Shown in pieces: positions 1 to 8,534 of a stretch of DNA of 64,000 nt. The DNA comes from Dyadobacter flavalbus (GTDB lineage Bacteria; Bacteroidota; Bacteroidia; Cytophagales; Spirosomataceae). The stretch covers positions 48,634 to 112,633 of the forward strand of contig NZ_VBSN01000019.1 in the NCBI RefSeq assembly GCF_006149045.1, written 5' to 3'. Position 1 is the first letter of the stretch. Each line of letters starts with the position of its first letter. The notes under the pieces are model-generated. The model searched no databases. It was not told the DNA's origin and saw nothing but the letters and a program-made list of their open reading frames with translations. The position numbers were made by a program, and so were the translations under genes.

Positions 1-621
1 ATCGACAGCCTGCTGAAAATCGACATCAGCAAGCTTTCGGAACAGAAGATCAAAGACCTGGAAGAAGGCAGTGAACTGTTTATGAAAGGAAGTCAGGTCC
101 GGGTGCTGGCCATAACCGTTGACAAGCAGGAAAAAGAAAACATCGAATATGTCCCCGTGCAGGCCAAAGCCGGATACCGCTCCGGTTACAGCGACCCTGA
201 ATTTCTGGCGACGCTGCCGAGGTTCAGTTTGCCGACACTGCCCAGAAGCGGAACTTTCCGGATGTTCCCGACTGTCGGCGATTCCATGCTCCCGGTTCCG
301 GAAGGCAGCGATATTATTACGCGTTATGTGCAGGACTGGACAAGCCTTAAACCGGAAACACCATGCATCGTAATTCTGAAAGGTGATCAGGATTTTGTGT
401 TCAAGCAGGTGACGATCAATCCGGACGGAACCATGCTTTTGCAATCGTTCAACAAACAGTATTTTGCTTATACCGTACCCATTTCAGAAGTAATCGAACT
501 CTGGGAATATTACAGTTTCCACAGCAAGCAGCTTCCCGAAGCACAAACGGATATGCAGCAACTTATGCGTATGTTACAGGAAATGCAGAACGAGATCAAG
601 GAAATAAAAGGACGCGCCTGA
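1..621 (+). CDS. S24/LexA-like transcriptional regulator, 3' part only
   Basis: The reading frame is open from base 1, so the gene begins upstream of the window. The visible part carries a peptidase S24-like (LexA/CI C-terminal) fold: residues around position 240-330 give a hydrophobic stretch then FPTVGDSML-P, the usual place of the S24 serine (GDSM). This is followed by the KGDQDFVFKQV segment that normally holds the lysine partner. The last 30 residues form a Gln/Glu/Met-rich helix, probably a coiled coil. Family knowledge: such proteins have an N-terminal HTH (XRE type), which would lie outside the window. They act as DNA-binding repressors with or without self-cleavage. Target unknown. 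Confidence 0.7.
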   Translation: MDSLLKIDISKLSEQKIKDLEEGSELFMKGSQVRVLAITVDKQEKENIEYVPVQAKAGYRSGYSDPEFLATLPRFSLPTLPRSGTFRMFPTVGDSMLPVPEGSDIITRYVQDWTSLKPETPCIVILKGDQDFVFKQVTINPDGTMLLQSFNKQYFAYTVPISEVIELWEYYSFHSKQLPEAQTDMQQLMRMLQEMQNEIKEIKGRA

Positions 622-638
622 TCTGGAAACCATGCTGA

Positions 639-1787
639 TCAGACGAGTTTCCGCCCTTTCCATTCATATTCGGGTTTTTGGGCAACAAGCCCGAAAAAGC
701 AGACGTAAAAAGGATAAATAAGCTGCGTAACAGGGATGTACATAATGGATTTCGGTCTCCGCAGGAAGTTCAGTATAATGCCAAGAAACAGCCATTCCGG
801 AATACACTTTACGGCTGCAAGCATCAGAAATGTCCGAAGATCAATCAAACCAACTATGTTCAGCGCGATTCCAGTAAGCAAAGAAAAATTACACATGAAA
901 ATATAAAGTGCCAGCACAAGCGGCGTACGGCTTTGGTAATGTTTCCATTTGCTTGCCCATCTTTTGCGCTGACGGAAAAACCCGGTCCAGGTACTGTGCG
1001 CTTTGGTGTAAACGACAGCGCGGGAATCCTTCAGAAAACGGATGCTTCCCGGAAAAGCAGCTGCCATTTTGTGCATCAGGAATTCGTCGTCACCCGATGC
1101 AATATGTCTTACGCCGTCAAATCCGCTGACCTGAGTAAACGCACTTTTTTCGTAGGCAAGGTTGGCACCATTGCATAAAGAAGGATAACCGGCAGAAATA
1201 GCGCTCGCACCGCTTCCGATCAGGCTGGCAAATTCAACCGTTTGCAAATGATCGGTCAGGGATCGGGGATCGGAAAATGTAACCGGCGAACTGATCAGCT
1301 TTGCACCCGTTGCCGCGTGGCAGTCTGCAATGGCGCGCAGCCAATGCGGTCCGTTCCGGCAGTCGCCGTCCGTTGTAACGATCAGGTTTCCTTTTGCATG
1401 GACAATGGCCGTCTCAATCGCTCTCTTTTTCGGGGAAGTCGTAGGCGTATTCGGCAGTGAAATGAGCCTGATATTGCATTGCGAACAATTAGCGATTTCA
1501 CTGACGATTGCCGCAGTGCGGTCCGTAGAGTTGTCGTCCATGATCAGTACTTCAAACTGCAAAAACGGGAAGCTTTGATTTTCAAGATCGTTCAGCAATG
1601 CAGCCATGTTTTCCTCTTCGTTTCTTACGGGGACAATGACTGTAATGAAATCAGTACTGTTTATGTCGGAAGGCAGCTTTTTGATTTTATTCCAGAAAAA
1701 CGTTAAGATAAAGGTAAATAGGGCATAGCTCCCGATTATGATCCAGAGAAGCGGAAGTAGCCACGGTAATATATAATGTTCTGTCAT
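639..1787 (-). CDS. membrane-anchored glycosyltransferase family 2
   Basis: A 382-residue GT2 enzyme. It has an N-terminal membrane helix (about residues 8-30), then a GT-A domain with VIVPVRNEEEN near residue 50, DDNST near 85, a D-G-D metal-binding site (TTDGDCRN) and, near 270, RQRKRWASKW, which is the Q/RxxRW acceptor-loop signature of processive and membrane GT2 enzymes. Three C-terminal helices follow. It lies 12 bases after the YbhN-like gene on the same strand, so the two are probably one operon. The sugar and acceptor (lipid carrier, carotenoid or exopolysaccharide) cannot be read from the sequence. Confidence 0.85.
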   Translation of the reverse strand: MTEHYILPWLLPLLWIIIGSYALFTFILTFFWNKIKKLPSDINSTDFITVIVPVRNEEENMAALLNDLENQSFPFLQFEVLIMDDNSTDRTAAIVSEIANCSQCNIRLISLPNTPTTSPKKRAIETAIVHAKGNLIVTTDGDCRNGPHWLRAIADCHAATGAKLISSPVTFSDPRSLTDHLQTVEFASLIGSGASAISAGYPSLCNGANLAYEKSAFTQVSGFDGVRHIASGDDEFLMHKMAAAFPGSIRFLKDSRAVVYTKAHSTWTGFFRQRKRWASKWKHYQSRTPLVLALYIFMCNFSLLTGIALNIVGLIDLRTFLMLAAVKCIPEWLFLGIILNFLRRPKSIMYIPVTQLIYPFYVCFFGLVAQKPEYEWKGRKLV

Positions 1788-1799
1788 CCGATGATATGA

Positions 1800-2813
1800 T
1801 TAAGATTTCATTTTTCCGGCATTTTTCCATTTGTATTTCCAGATCAGGAAAATCCCGATCAGGATAGGACCCAGCACGTTGATAATCCAGACAAGAAAAG
1901 TAGCTGCAATGATTTGCTCGGCAGGAAGCTGATAATGCTGAAATACAACCAATGCCGTAAATTCCCGGAGTCCCAGATCGCCAAGTACATTAACAGCGGG
2001 AATCAGGGTTTTGGCAAGAAAAATCAGCGACACGCAGGCTGCAAGTTCGGGTACGGAAACGGGAAATCTGAAAAGCAGCAGTGCCATTATAAACTGGCTG
2101 ATAAAAACCATGTAGCGAAGTGTTCCGTAAAATAGCGAGATCAGCAGTTCGCCGGCTGAGTAATTGCCGATGATCCGGATGTAGCCATGTATTTTTTTGA
2201 AAAATGTTTTTTCAGGGTTCCAGTTGGTAAGCGGTTTCCGGAGCCAAACGACAATTATTCCGGAAAAAAGGACTGTAATCAGCAATGCATGCAGGACTTG
2301 TTTGCTCCATACGGAAAGAGACAGGTTTTCATACAGATAAAACCAGCCTGCCGCACCTGCCGCCGCAGAAACATAAAACTGGATCCCGTTTGAAACAATT
2401 GCAGCGCCGATTGCTTCCAGGCGACGATCCGATTTCAGGGCGGCAACCCGGCCGATGGTGTCGCCAAGCTGAGCCGGCGCAGCCACGCCGATGGCCAGCC
2501 CGGTGAGCGTGCCGCGGAATGCATCCCTGAAAGTAACGGGAACCACTTTTCCGGCGAGCCGCTGCCATTTCAGGCTTTCGAGCGCCCAGTTGACCGGTAC
2601 GAGGAAAAGCATCAGAGAAAGCAGCGGCAAATGGTCAGCAGTCAACAGCTGCGCAAACACGATACTTACGTCGCCAATGCCTTTTTGCTCATTCAGAAAG
2701 GTTTTATATATATAACTGATTATAAGAACTGTAACCAGCAGTTTTCCTGCCGCCAGCAGGTTCCTGACGTTTCTTTTTTCTTTTGGACCTGAGAGTTCCT
2801 TATCTTGCACCAT
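1800..2813 (-). CDS. YbhN/AglD-like (UPF0104) integral membrane protein
   Basis: A polytopic protein with about eight hydrophobic helices, of the lysylphosphatidylglycerol synthase transmembrane-region superfamily (flippase-like domain). The conserved core includes ALESLKW, FRGTLTGLAIG and DTIGRVA in the first half and VNVLGDLGLREF near the end. I start it at the Met at 2811-2813 (MVQDKEL..., 337 residues). A longer open frame to 2873 would run into ruvC and adds an unrelated hydrophobic tail. Its start codon and that of ruvC overlap as CATG. With the adjacent GT2 enzyme it may transport or modify a polyprenyl- or lipid-linked product, which is inference from context only. Confidence 0.8.
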   Translation of the reverse strand: MVQDKELSGPKEKRNVRNLLAAGKLLVTVLIISYIYKTFLNEQKGIGDVSIVFAQLLTADHLPLLSLMLFLVPVNWALESLKWQRLAGKVVPVTFRDAFRGTLTGLAIGVAAPAQLGDTIGRVAALKSDRRLEAIGAAIVSNGIQFYVSAAAGAAGWFYLYENLSLSVWSKQVLHALLITVLFSGIIVVWLRKPLTNWNPEKTFFKKIHGYIRIIGNYSAGELLISLFYGTLRYMVFISQFIMALLLFRFPVSVPELAACVSLIFLAKTLIPAVNVLGDLGLREFTALVVFQHYQLPAEQIIAATFLVWIINVLGPILIGIFLIWKYKWKNAGKMKS

Positions 2814-3405
2814 GATAAAAATGCAGCAGACCGAAGCTACTGAAAAGGTAATTATTGGAGTTGATCCCGGCACGCAGGTGATGGGCTATGGCGTGATTTC
2901 GGTAAAAGGGCAGCAAATTACGCTTGTTCAGTATGGTGTCATTCATCTGAGCAAATATACTACGCATGAGTTGAAGTTGAAGAAAATCTTTGAACGCATC
3001 ACCCAGCTGATTGAAGATTATCTTCCTGATGAAATGGCCATAGAAGATCCTTTTTATGGCAAAAACCCGCAATCCATGCTCAAACTCGGCCGTGCGCAGG
3101 GTGTTGCCATGGCAGCCGCACTGGCACGGGACATACCCATCGTGGAATATTCGCCACGGAAAGTAAAACAGTCGGTGACCGGCAGCGGCAGTGCTTCCAA
3201 GGAACAGGTTGCCTATATGCTTGAAAAAATCCTTGCAATGGAACTGAGCCGTGAATTTATGGATGCAACGGACGGAATCGCCATTGCAATATGCCATCAG
3301 TACCATGCAAATTCGCCTGCATCCGGCACTTCAGGCTCTTCCGGAAAGTCCAAAAAAGGCGGCTGGAGCGCTTTTGTAAGTGAGAATCCGGGAAGAATCA
3401 AGTAA
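2812..3405 (+). CDS. ruvC: Holliday junction endodeoxyribonuclease RuvC
   Basis: A 197-residue RuvC nuclease that resolves Holliday junctions made by RuvAB/RecA. Acidic catalytic residues are visible: Asp18 in IIGVDPGTQVMGYG, Glu78 in AIEDPFYGKNPQS, and the DxxD-type pair in DATDGIAIAICH near residue 150. The KLGRAQGVAMAAA helix is also typical. The C-terminal 25 residues (Ser/Gly/Lys-rich) are a tail beyond the catalytic fold. ATG at 2812 is the first plausible start, with a second at 2821. A weak promoter-like TATCTTGC lies at 2801-2808, so the leader would be very short. Confidence 0.95.
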   Translation: MIKMQQTEATEKVIIGVDPGTQVMGYGVISVKGQQITLVQYGVIHLSKYTTHELKLKKIFERITQLIEDYLPDEMAIEDPFYGKNPQSMLKLGRAQGVAMAAALARDIPIVEYSPRKVKQSVTGSGSASKEQVAYMLEKILAMELSREFMDATDGIAIAICHQYHANSPASGTSGSSGKSKKGGWSAFVSENPGRIK

Positions 3406-3478
3406 CGCTTACCTCCGCCATTCAGTCCTCCAAGACCGACATTAAAAAATTTTAATGGTAATAATTTAAGATTGTTTT

Positions 3479-3529
3479 AGCTTAATCAAACGTTTGTTTA
3501 AAATTATCAAACAAACGTTTGATTAAGCT
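3479..3529. promoter_or_regulatory. double palindromic operator for the TetR regulator
   Basis: A perfect 21-bp inverted repeat: arms 3479-3499 and 3509-3529, with a 9-bp spacer. Each arm itself contains the palindrome CAAACGTTTG, so the site holds two dyads inside a larger dyad. The right arm overlaps the -33 element of the promoter in front of the tetR-like gene. TetR-family dimers bind dyads of this kind, so this is the expected autoregulatory operator for the efflux operon. That use is inference; the symmetry is directly visible. Confidence 0.85.
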
Positions 3530-3549
3530 GTGTGCAAGTATTATCTTTG
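3518..3549 (+). promoter_or_regulatory. promoter of the tetR-efflux operon
   Basis: Bacteroidota-type promoter: TTTG at 3518-3521, a 20-nt spacer, then TATCTTTG at 3542-3549, matching TAnnTTTG. The start of transcription would be near 3555, giving a leader of about 40 nt before the regulator ATG at 3597. The -33 box sits in the operator arm, so bound repressor would block RNA polymerase. Confidence 0.75.
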
Positions 3550-3596
3550 TAACATCATTTAACAATGAATGCGGAAAAAATAAACGACTTCATTAA

Positions 3597-4241
3597 ATGG
3601 ATTACAACGCAAAACAATTACAGATTATAGATGTTGCCGAACGACTGTTTGCCAAGAAAGGCTTTGCGGGCACTTCGGTAAGGGATATTGCGCAGGAAGC
3701 GGACGTGAATGTTTCTATGATTTCATACTACTTCGGTTCCAAGGAAAAGCTGATCGAGGCACTTTTCAAACTTCGTACGGTAGAGTCCCGCTCGCGTCTG
3801 GAAAATATCCTGGCAGCCGAGGACGTAACGCCGATCCAGAAAATCAATATTTTGATAGACAGCGTCATAGAAAGGTTAATGGGAAACCAGTCTTTCCATA
3901 ATATCATGATGCGCGAGCAGCTTTCAACCGAAAGGACGCCGGTCATTGCCGAGCACATCATGAACCTGAAATTCCGCAACATGGAAATCATGCAGAAAAT
4001 CATTTCGGAAGGGCAGGCCTCCGGCGATTTTCGCAGCAATATTGATATGAGCCTGATGACCACGACTTTATATGGTACGATTATTCAGGCAATCGCCACC
4101 CAGCGTTTTTATAAGAAACTTCATAAACTGGAAGATATGGACGAGGCGGAATTCCAGAAATATCTGAAAAATCAATTAAGCCAGCATCTTAAAAGTTTAT
4201 TTAAATTAACCGTGACTAATGAACACCACATCCAGAATTAG
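3597..4241 (+). CDS. TetR/AcrR-family transcriptional regulator
   Basis: A 214-residue regulator. The N-terminal TetR helix-turn-helix spans about residues 8-55 (IIDVAERLFAKKGFAGTSVRDIAQEADVNVSMISYYFGSKEKLI). The remainder is the all-helical ligand-binding and dimerisation domain. It is first in an operon with TolC, HlyD and DHA2 genes and overlaps the tolC-like gene by 23 bases. It probably represses this operon through the double palindrome upstream and is relieved by a substrate of the pump. The ligand is unknown. A 21-codon open frame (3565-3630) overlaps its start in another frame. Confidence 0.92.
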   Translation: MDYNAKQLQIIDVAERLFAKKGFAGTSVRDIAQEADVNVSMISYYFGSKEKLIEALFKLRTVESRSRLENILAAEDVTPIQKINILIDSVIERLMGNQSFHNIMMREQLSTERTPVIAEHIMNLKFRNMEIMQKIISEGQASGDFRSNIDMSLMTTTLYGTIIQAIATQRFYKKLHKLEDMDEAEFQKYLKNQLSQHLKSLFKLTVTNEHHIQN

Positions 4242-5562
4242 AAAAATGGTTTCTGTGACAACCGGGATCATTTGGATTGTCGCAGCCGCTCATTCCTTTG
4301 CCCAGACTGCGCGTACGCTCACCCTGGAAGAAGCGATTCAGCTGAGTCTGCAGAACAGTAAACAGCTTAAACTTAGCCAGACCAATGTGGATATTGCAGG
4401 ATACAACATCCGCGAAATCCGTGAAAACCAGTTGCCAAGCCTGAGCGTTTCAGGTTCGTATTTACGACTGAATACGCCAAATATCAATCTGAAGATCAAA
4501 ACGTCCAGTGGATCGGACACCACTACGACCGAAGCCAGTTCTTTGCAGGTGCATCAGGCCATGTACGGAATGGCGAGCGCATCTTTGCCGATTTTCTCTG
4601 GATTTCGTTTCAAATACGGTCTGGAATCGGCGCGGTATCTGGAACAGGCTGCAAAGCTGGATGCTGAAAGTGACCGGGAAGCTGTGATTCAGAATACGGT
4701 TGCGGCATACAGCAATCTGTACAAGGCTAAAAGATCAGTAGACCTTGTTGCCGAAAACCTGCTGCGTGAACGCGAGCGTGTACAGGAATTTACCAACCGC
4801 GAAAAAAACGGACTGCTCGCAAGAAATGACCTGATGAAAGCGCAGTTACAGGAATCCAATGTACAGCTTGCCTTGCTGGATGCTGAAAATGATCTGAAAG
4901 TAACAACCATAAATATGGATTTGTTACTCGGACTTCCTGAGAATACGGTACTTGCTGCGGATTCTGCCAGTTTTACCATGCTGAAAGAAGAAGGCAATGT
5001 GAATGAATGGGAACAAACCGCACTGACGCACAGAAAGGACATTGCTGCCAACGGAATCCGTCGGAAAGCTGCGGAAACCAATATAAAAGTGGCGAAAGCG
5101 GATTTTTATCCAAGTCTTGCGCTCACCGCCGGATATGTGGCGCTGAATATTCCCGGCGTTGCCGTCATCCCGAATGCCATGAATGCCGGAATCGGACTGC
5201 GTTATGATATCGGTTCATTCTGGAAATCCGGTGCGAAAATTGCCCAGGCTAAAACGCAGGTTTATCAGCTGAAAACAAATGAAGAAATTTTGATGGACCG
5301 AATCCATCTGGAAGTCAATACGGCTTATTACAACTATGTTTTGAGCAAAAGAAAGATTGATGTTTATGCAAAAGCGGTGGAGCAGGCCAATGAAAATTAC
5401 CGGATTACCAAAAACAAATTCGATAACAGCCTTGTGAACACGACCGAATTGCTGGATGCCGATGTAGCACAGGTTCAGTCGAGGATAAATTATGAAGCTG
5501 CAAAAGCGGATGCCGTTGTAGCATACAAGAAGCTGGAACAAACAGCAGGCGTAATTAACTGA
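4219..5562 (+). CDS. TolC-family outer-membrane efflux protein
   Basis: A 447-residue outer-membrane channel of the TolC type, with a signal peptide ending near SFAQ-T (residue 29-30). The family repeats are visible: LTLEEAIQLSLQNSKQLKLSQ at the start of the first half and IHLEVNTAYYNYVLSKRKIDVYAKAVEQA then NTTELLDADVAQVQS in the second. The long amphipathic helices form the periplasmic tunnel. The ATG at 4219 overlaps the regulator. A Met at 4246 is an alternative start but drops the basic N-region of the signal peptide. It should work with the downstream HlyD and MFS proteins as a tripartite exporter. Confidence 0.92.
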   Translation: MNTTSRIRKMVSVTTGIIWIVAAAHSFAQTARTLTLEEAIQLSLQNSKQLKLSQTNVDIAGYNIREIRENQLPSLSVSGSYLRLNTPNINLKIKTSSGSDTTTTEASSLQVHQAMYGMASASLPIFSGFRFKYGLESARYLEQAAKLDAESDREAVIQNTVAAYSNLYKAKRSVDLVAENLLRERERVQEFTNREKNGLLARNDLMKAQLQESNVQLALLDAENDLKVTTINMDLLLGLPENTVLAADSASFTMLKEEGNVNEWEQTALTHRKDIAANGIRRKAAETNIKVAKADFYPSLALTAGYVALNIPGVAVIPNAMNAGIGLRYDIGSFWKSGAKIAQAKTQVYQLKTNEEILMDRIHLEVNTAYYNYVLSKRKIDVYAKAVEQANENYRITKNKFDNSLVNTTELLDADVAQVQSRINYEAAKADAVVAYKKLEQTAGVIN

Positions 5563-5623
5563 AAAATAAAATCCGGTTTTAATTCCACCCGTACACTCGT
5601 TCAAAATCAACTATTACAATATT

Positions 5624-6736
5624 ATGGAAACCAATCACAGTACAATAGAAGCCGAAGAAGCTGCACCTAAAAAGAAAAGCTATCGCTTCATTATTATCCT
5701 AGTTTTATTGATTGCAATTGGAGGCACATGGGGTTATACTAAATATAATCACGGCCTTCATCACGAAGAAACCGATGATGCGCAGGTCGATGCGAACATC
5801 AGTCCGGTTATTCCGAGAATTTCAGGATACGTTACAGAAATCAGGGTTAAAGACAATCAGTCCGTTAAAAAAGGCGATACGCTGATCGTACTCGACAAAA
5901 GAGATCAGCTGATCAAGCTGGAACAGGCACGTGCAGCATTGTCCAGCTCGCAGGGAAATCTGGGTTTTGCGAATGCGACCACTACTGCATCACAGGCAAG
6001 CGGCATTACATATGAAGCCAACATTTCCGTTGTTGAAGCGCAGATTGAAGCTGCAAAAGTAAATGTATGGCGGGCCACTCAGGATTTTGCAAGATATGAA
6101 AACCTGATCAAGGACCATTCCATTACGCAGCAGGAATTCGAACAGGCCTCCGCAGCAAAGCAAACAGCCGAACGTCAGCTTCAAGTGCTTGTGGCACAAA
6201 GAAATGCAGCAGAACGTCAGGCGAAAGCAGCCGGACAGCAAACGCGCGCCACTTCCGTTCAGAGCCGTGTGGCCAATGCCAATATCAAGGCGCATCAGGC
6301 CGATATCGCCAACGCTGAACTGAACCTTTCCTATACCGTAATTACTGCACCTACAGACGGCCGTGTTTCAAAAGTAAATGCGCAGGTCGGACAATATCTG
6401 CAGGCGGGACAATCGCTTTTCAGCATTATTTCCACCACAGAACCATGGGTTGTTGCGAATTTCAAGGAAACGCAGCTTACGAAAATGAAACTGGGCCAGC
6501 GCGTACTTGTGCATGTGGATGCTTATCCCGATCATGAATTTGAAGCCAAAGTTGCTTCGTTTTCACCGGCTACAGGCGCAAGGTTTGCGTTACTGCCTCC
6601 GGACAATGCAAGCGGAAACTTTGTAAAAGTCGTACAAAGGCTGCCCGTCAGAATAGAATTTACCAACGCGAACGACGCCCGTATTGCGCAGCTCCGCCCG
6701 GGAATGAACGTGTTTGTGGATGTTGAGTTGGACTAG
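5624..6736 (+). CDS. HlyD/EmrA-family periplasmic adaptor
   Basis: A 370-residue membrane-fusion protein. One membrane helix at about residues 21-38 anchors it in the inner membrane. The first half of a biotinyl-lipoyl domain follows (HHEETDDAQVDANISPVIPRISGYVTEI, the typical EmrA N-end), then a long alpha-hairpin of Ala/Gln/Glu-rich heptads (about 95-220), the second lipoyl half (LSYTVITAPTDGRVSK) and a beta-barrel. It links the MFS pump to the TolC-like channel and shares their operon. Confidence 0.92.
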   Translation: METNHSTIEAEEAAPKKKSYRFIIILVLLIAIGGTWGYTKYNHGLHHEETDDAQVDANISPVIPRISGYVTEIRVKDNQSVKKGDTLIVLDKRDQLIKLEQARAALSSSQGNLGFANATTTASQASGITYEANISVVEAQIEAAKVNVWRATQDFARYENLIKDHSITQQEFEQASAAKQTAERQLQVLVAQRNAAERQAKAAGQQTRATSVQSRVANANIKAHQADIANAELNLSYTVITAPTDGRVSKVNAQVGQYLQAGQSLFSIISTTEPWVVANFKETQLTKMKLGQRVLVHVDAYPDHEFEAKVASFSPATGARFALLPPDNASGNFVKVVQRLPVRIEFTNANDARIAQLRPGMNVFVDVELD

Positions 6737-6769
6737 GAATCCGAATTGTTGATTCTAAACCGAATATAA

Positions 6770-8344
6770 ATGGAATTACAGGAATCATTGGTTGAGTACG
6801 GCTTCCGGCGTGTTATCATCACGATAACAGCCGTGCTGTGCGCATTGCTGGAAATTGTGGATACAACGATTGTCAATGTGGCGCTCAACGATATGCGTGG
6901 AAACCTTGGCGGTACTTTGTCAGAAGTAAGCTGGGTAATTACGGCTTACGCCATTGGTAACGTGATCATTGTGCCGATGACAAGCTGGCTTTCGCAGCAG
7001 TTTGGCCGTAGAAATTATTTTGCTGCTTCCATTATCATTTTCACCGTTTCTTCATTTTTATGCGGAAATGCGGACAATATATGGGAACTGGTATTTTTCA
7101 GACTGATTCAGGGATTTGGCGGCGGTGCGCTGCTTGTAACTGCACAAACGCTGATCACGGAAAGTTATCCGCCTGAAAAAAGAGGGATTGCGCAGGCCAT
7201 CTACGGACTGGGCGTTATCGTGGGACCGACACTGGGCCCGCCGCTTGGAGGTTACATTGTTGATAATTACAGCTGGCCGTACATTTTTTATATTAACATT
7301 CCGCTGGGTGTCATTGCGGCCATGCTTACGCTTCAGTTTGTAAGAAGTCCGAAGTATTCCGAGAAAAAAGCCAGCAACGAAATTGATTATATAGGAATTG
7401 CCTTGCTGGCCGTTGCAGTCGGATCGCTTCAGTACGTTCTTGAAAAAGGACAGGAAGAAGACTGGTTTAACGACGAAATCATTACAATCCTGACCGTCAC
7501 GACCGTTTTCGGGTTCTTCTTTTTCATTTGGAGAGAGCTGACTTATAAAAACCCGATTGTGAACCTTCGTGTTTTGTCCAACGGAAACCTGCGAGTGGGA
7601 ACCGTACTGTCATTTATCCTGGGTTTCGGATTGTATGGCTCCACTTTCATTATTCCGTTGTATACACAGGCTACGCTTGGCTGGACGGCTACACAATCCG
7701 GGATGCTGATGGTGCCGGCGGCTATTGTAACAGCGATGATGATGCCGATCGTGGGACAATTGTTACAGAGAGGCGTCAAGCAGCAGTATCTGGTTGCTAT
7801 AGGGATGATTTTCTTCTTTATTTACAGCTACTGGGGATATCTGGTGCTTACTCCGGATACGGGCAAAGATGCTTTTTTCAACATGCTCATTATCCGAGGA
7901 ATCGGTTTGGGATTGTTGTTTGTTCCGATTACAACATTGTCGCTTTCCACGCTGAAAGGCCGTGAAATCGGAGAAGGTGCTGCATTTACCGGAATGATGC
8001 GCCAGCTCGGCGGTTCATTCGGTGTGGCGGTGATCACAACATTCATCGCACGTCAGAATATGCTGCACCGCAACGATCTTGTAAGCAAGCTGGATGTCAA
8101 TAATCCCGTCGTTCAGCAGCGTGTGGAAGGCTTGCAGCATTCGTTTATGGCAAAAGGAATGACTTCGGATGTAGCGCTTCAGAGCGGTTATAAAATACTG
8201 GATTATACGGTTTCAAAACAGGCTCAGGTATTGTCCTATATGGATGTGTTTCTGTATCTGGGTGTTATGTTCCTGATCTGTGTGCCGTTTGTATTGTGGA
8301 CACGAAGCGGCAAGACCAAAGTAGATGCTTCTGCAATGCATTGA
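6770..8344 (+). CDS. DHA2-family (EmrB/QacA) MFS drug exporter
   Basis: A 524-residue transporter with about 14 membrane helices. It starts with the DHA2 signature LLEIVDTTIVNVALNDM near residue 25. Motif A-like SWLSQQFGRRNYF, motif C-type GLGVIVGPTLGPPLGGYIVDNYSWPYIFYINIPLG and GWTATQSGMLMVPAA are all present. It uses the proton gradient to extrude hydrophobic compounds through the HlyD/TolC partners. Last gene of the operon, followed by a clear intrinsic terminator. Confidence 0.93.
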   Translation: MELQESLVEYGFRRVIITITAVLCALLEIVDTTIVNVALNDMRGNLGGTLSEVSWVITAYAIGNVIIVPMTSWLSQQFGRRNYFAASIIIFTVSSFLCGNADNIWELVFFRLIQGFGGGALLVTAQTLITESYPPEKRGIAQAIYGLGVIVGPTLGPPLGGYIVDNYSWPYIFYINIPLGVIAAMLTLQFVRSPKYSEKKASNEIDYIGIALLAVAVGSLQYVLEKGQEEDWFNDEIITILTVTTVFGFFFFIWRELTYKNPIVNLRVLSNGNLRVGTVLSFILGFGLYGSTFIIPLYTQATLGWTATQSGMLMVPAAIVTAMMMPIVGQLLQRGVKQQYLVAIGMIFFFIYSYWGYLVLTPDTGKDAFFNMLIIRGIGLGLLFVPITTLSLSTLKGREIGEGAAFTGMMRQLGGSFGVAVITTFIARQNMLHRNDLVSKLDVNNPVVQQRVEGLQHSFMAKGMTSDVALQSGYKILDYTVSKQAQVLSYMDVFLYLGVMFLICVPFVLWTRSGKTKVDASAMH

Positions 8345-8369
8345 TATTTAGTGTAGGTAGTAATAATGA

Positions 8370-8404
8370 AGAAGCTTTCCGCAATCCGGAAAGCTTCTCT
8401 TGTT
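8370..8404 (+). terminator. intrinsic terminator after the efflux operon
   Basis: A 12-bp perfect stem (8370-8381 with 8387-8398) with loop CAATC, followed by a T-rich stretch. It closes the tetR-tolC-hlyD-MFS operon. Confidence 0.8.
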
Positions 8405-8534
8405 TAGGACATTCAATCTGTTTTAACGATAGAAAACCGGCTGTTCATTGATCCTTATGAAAAGTCAAAGTCCGTGCAGACTGGTTCCCGGACAAAATCT
8501 GACTAATTTTACCCGATAATTTATCAAAGTTACT

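Noticed and set aside
625..652. Terminator between the S24 regulator and the GT2 gene
   Set aside because: Only a 6-bp stem with a 16-nt loop and no T-run, too weak to call.
2814..2873. Longer N-terminus for the YbhN-like protein
   Set aside because: It would overlap ruvC by 60 bases and the extra residues do not resemble the family start; the Met at 2813 fits better.
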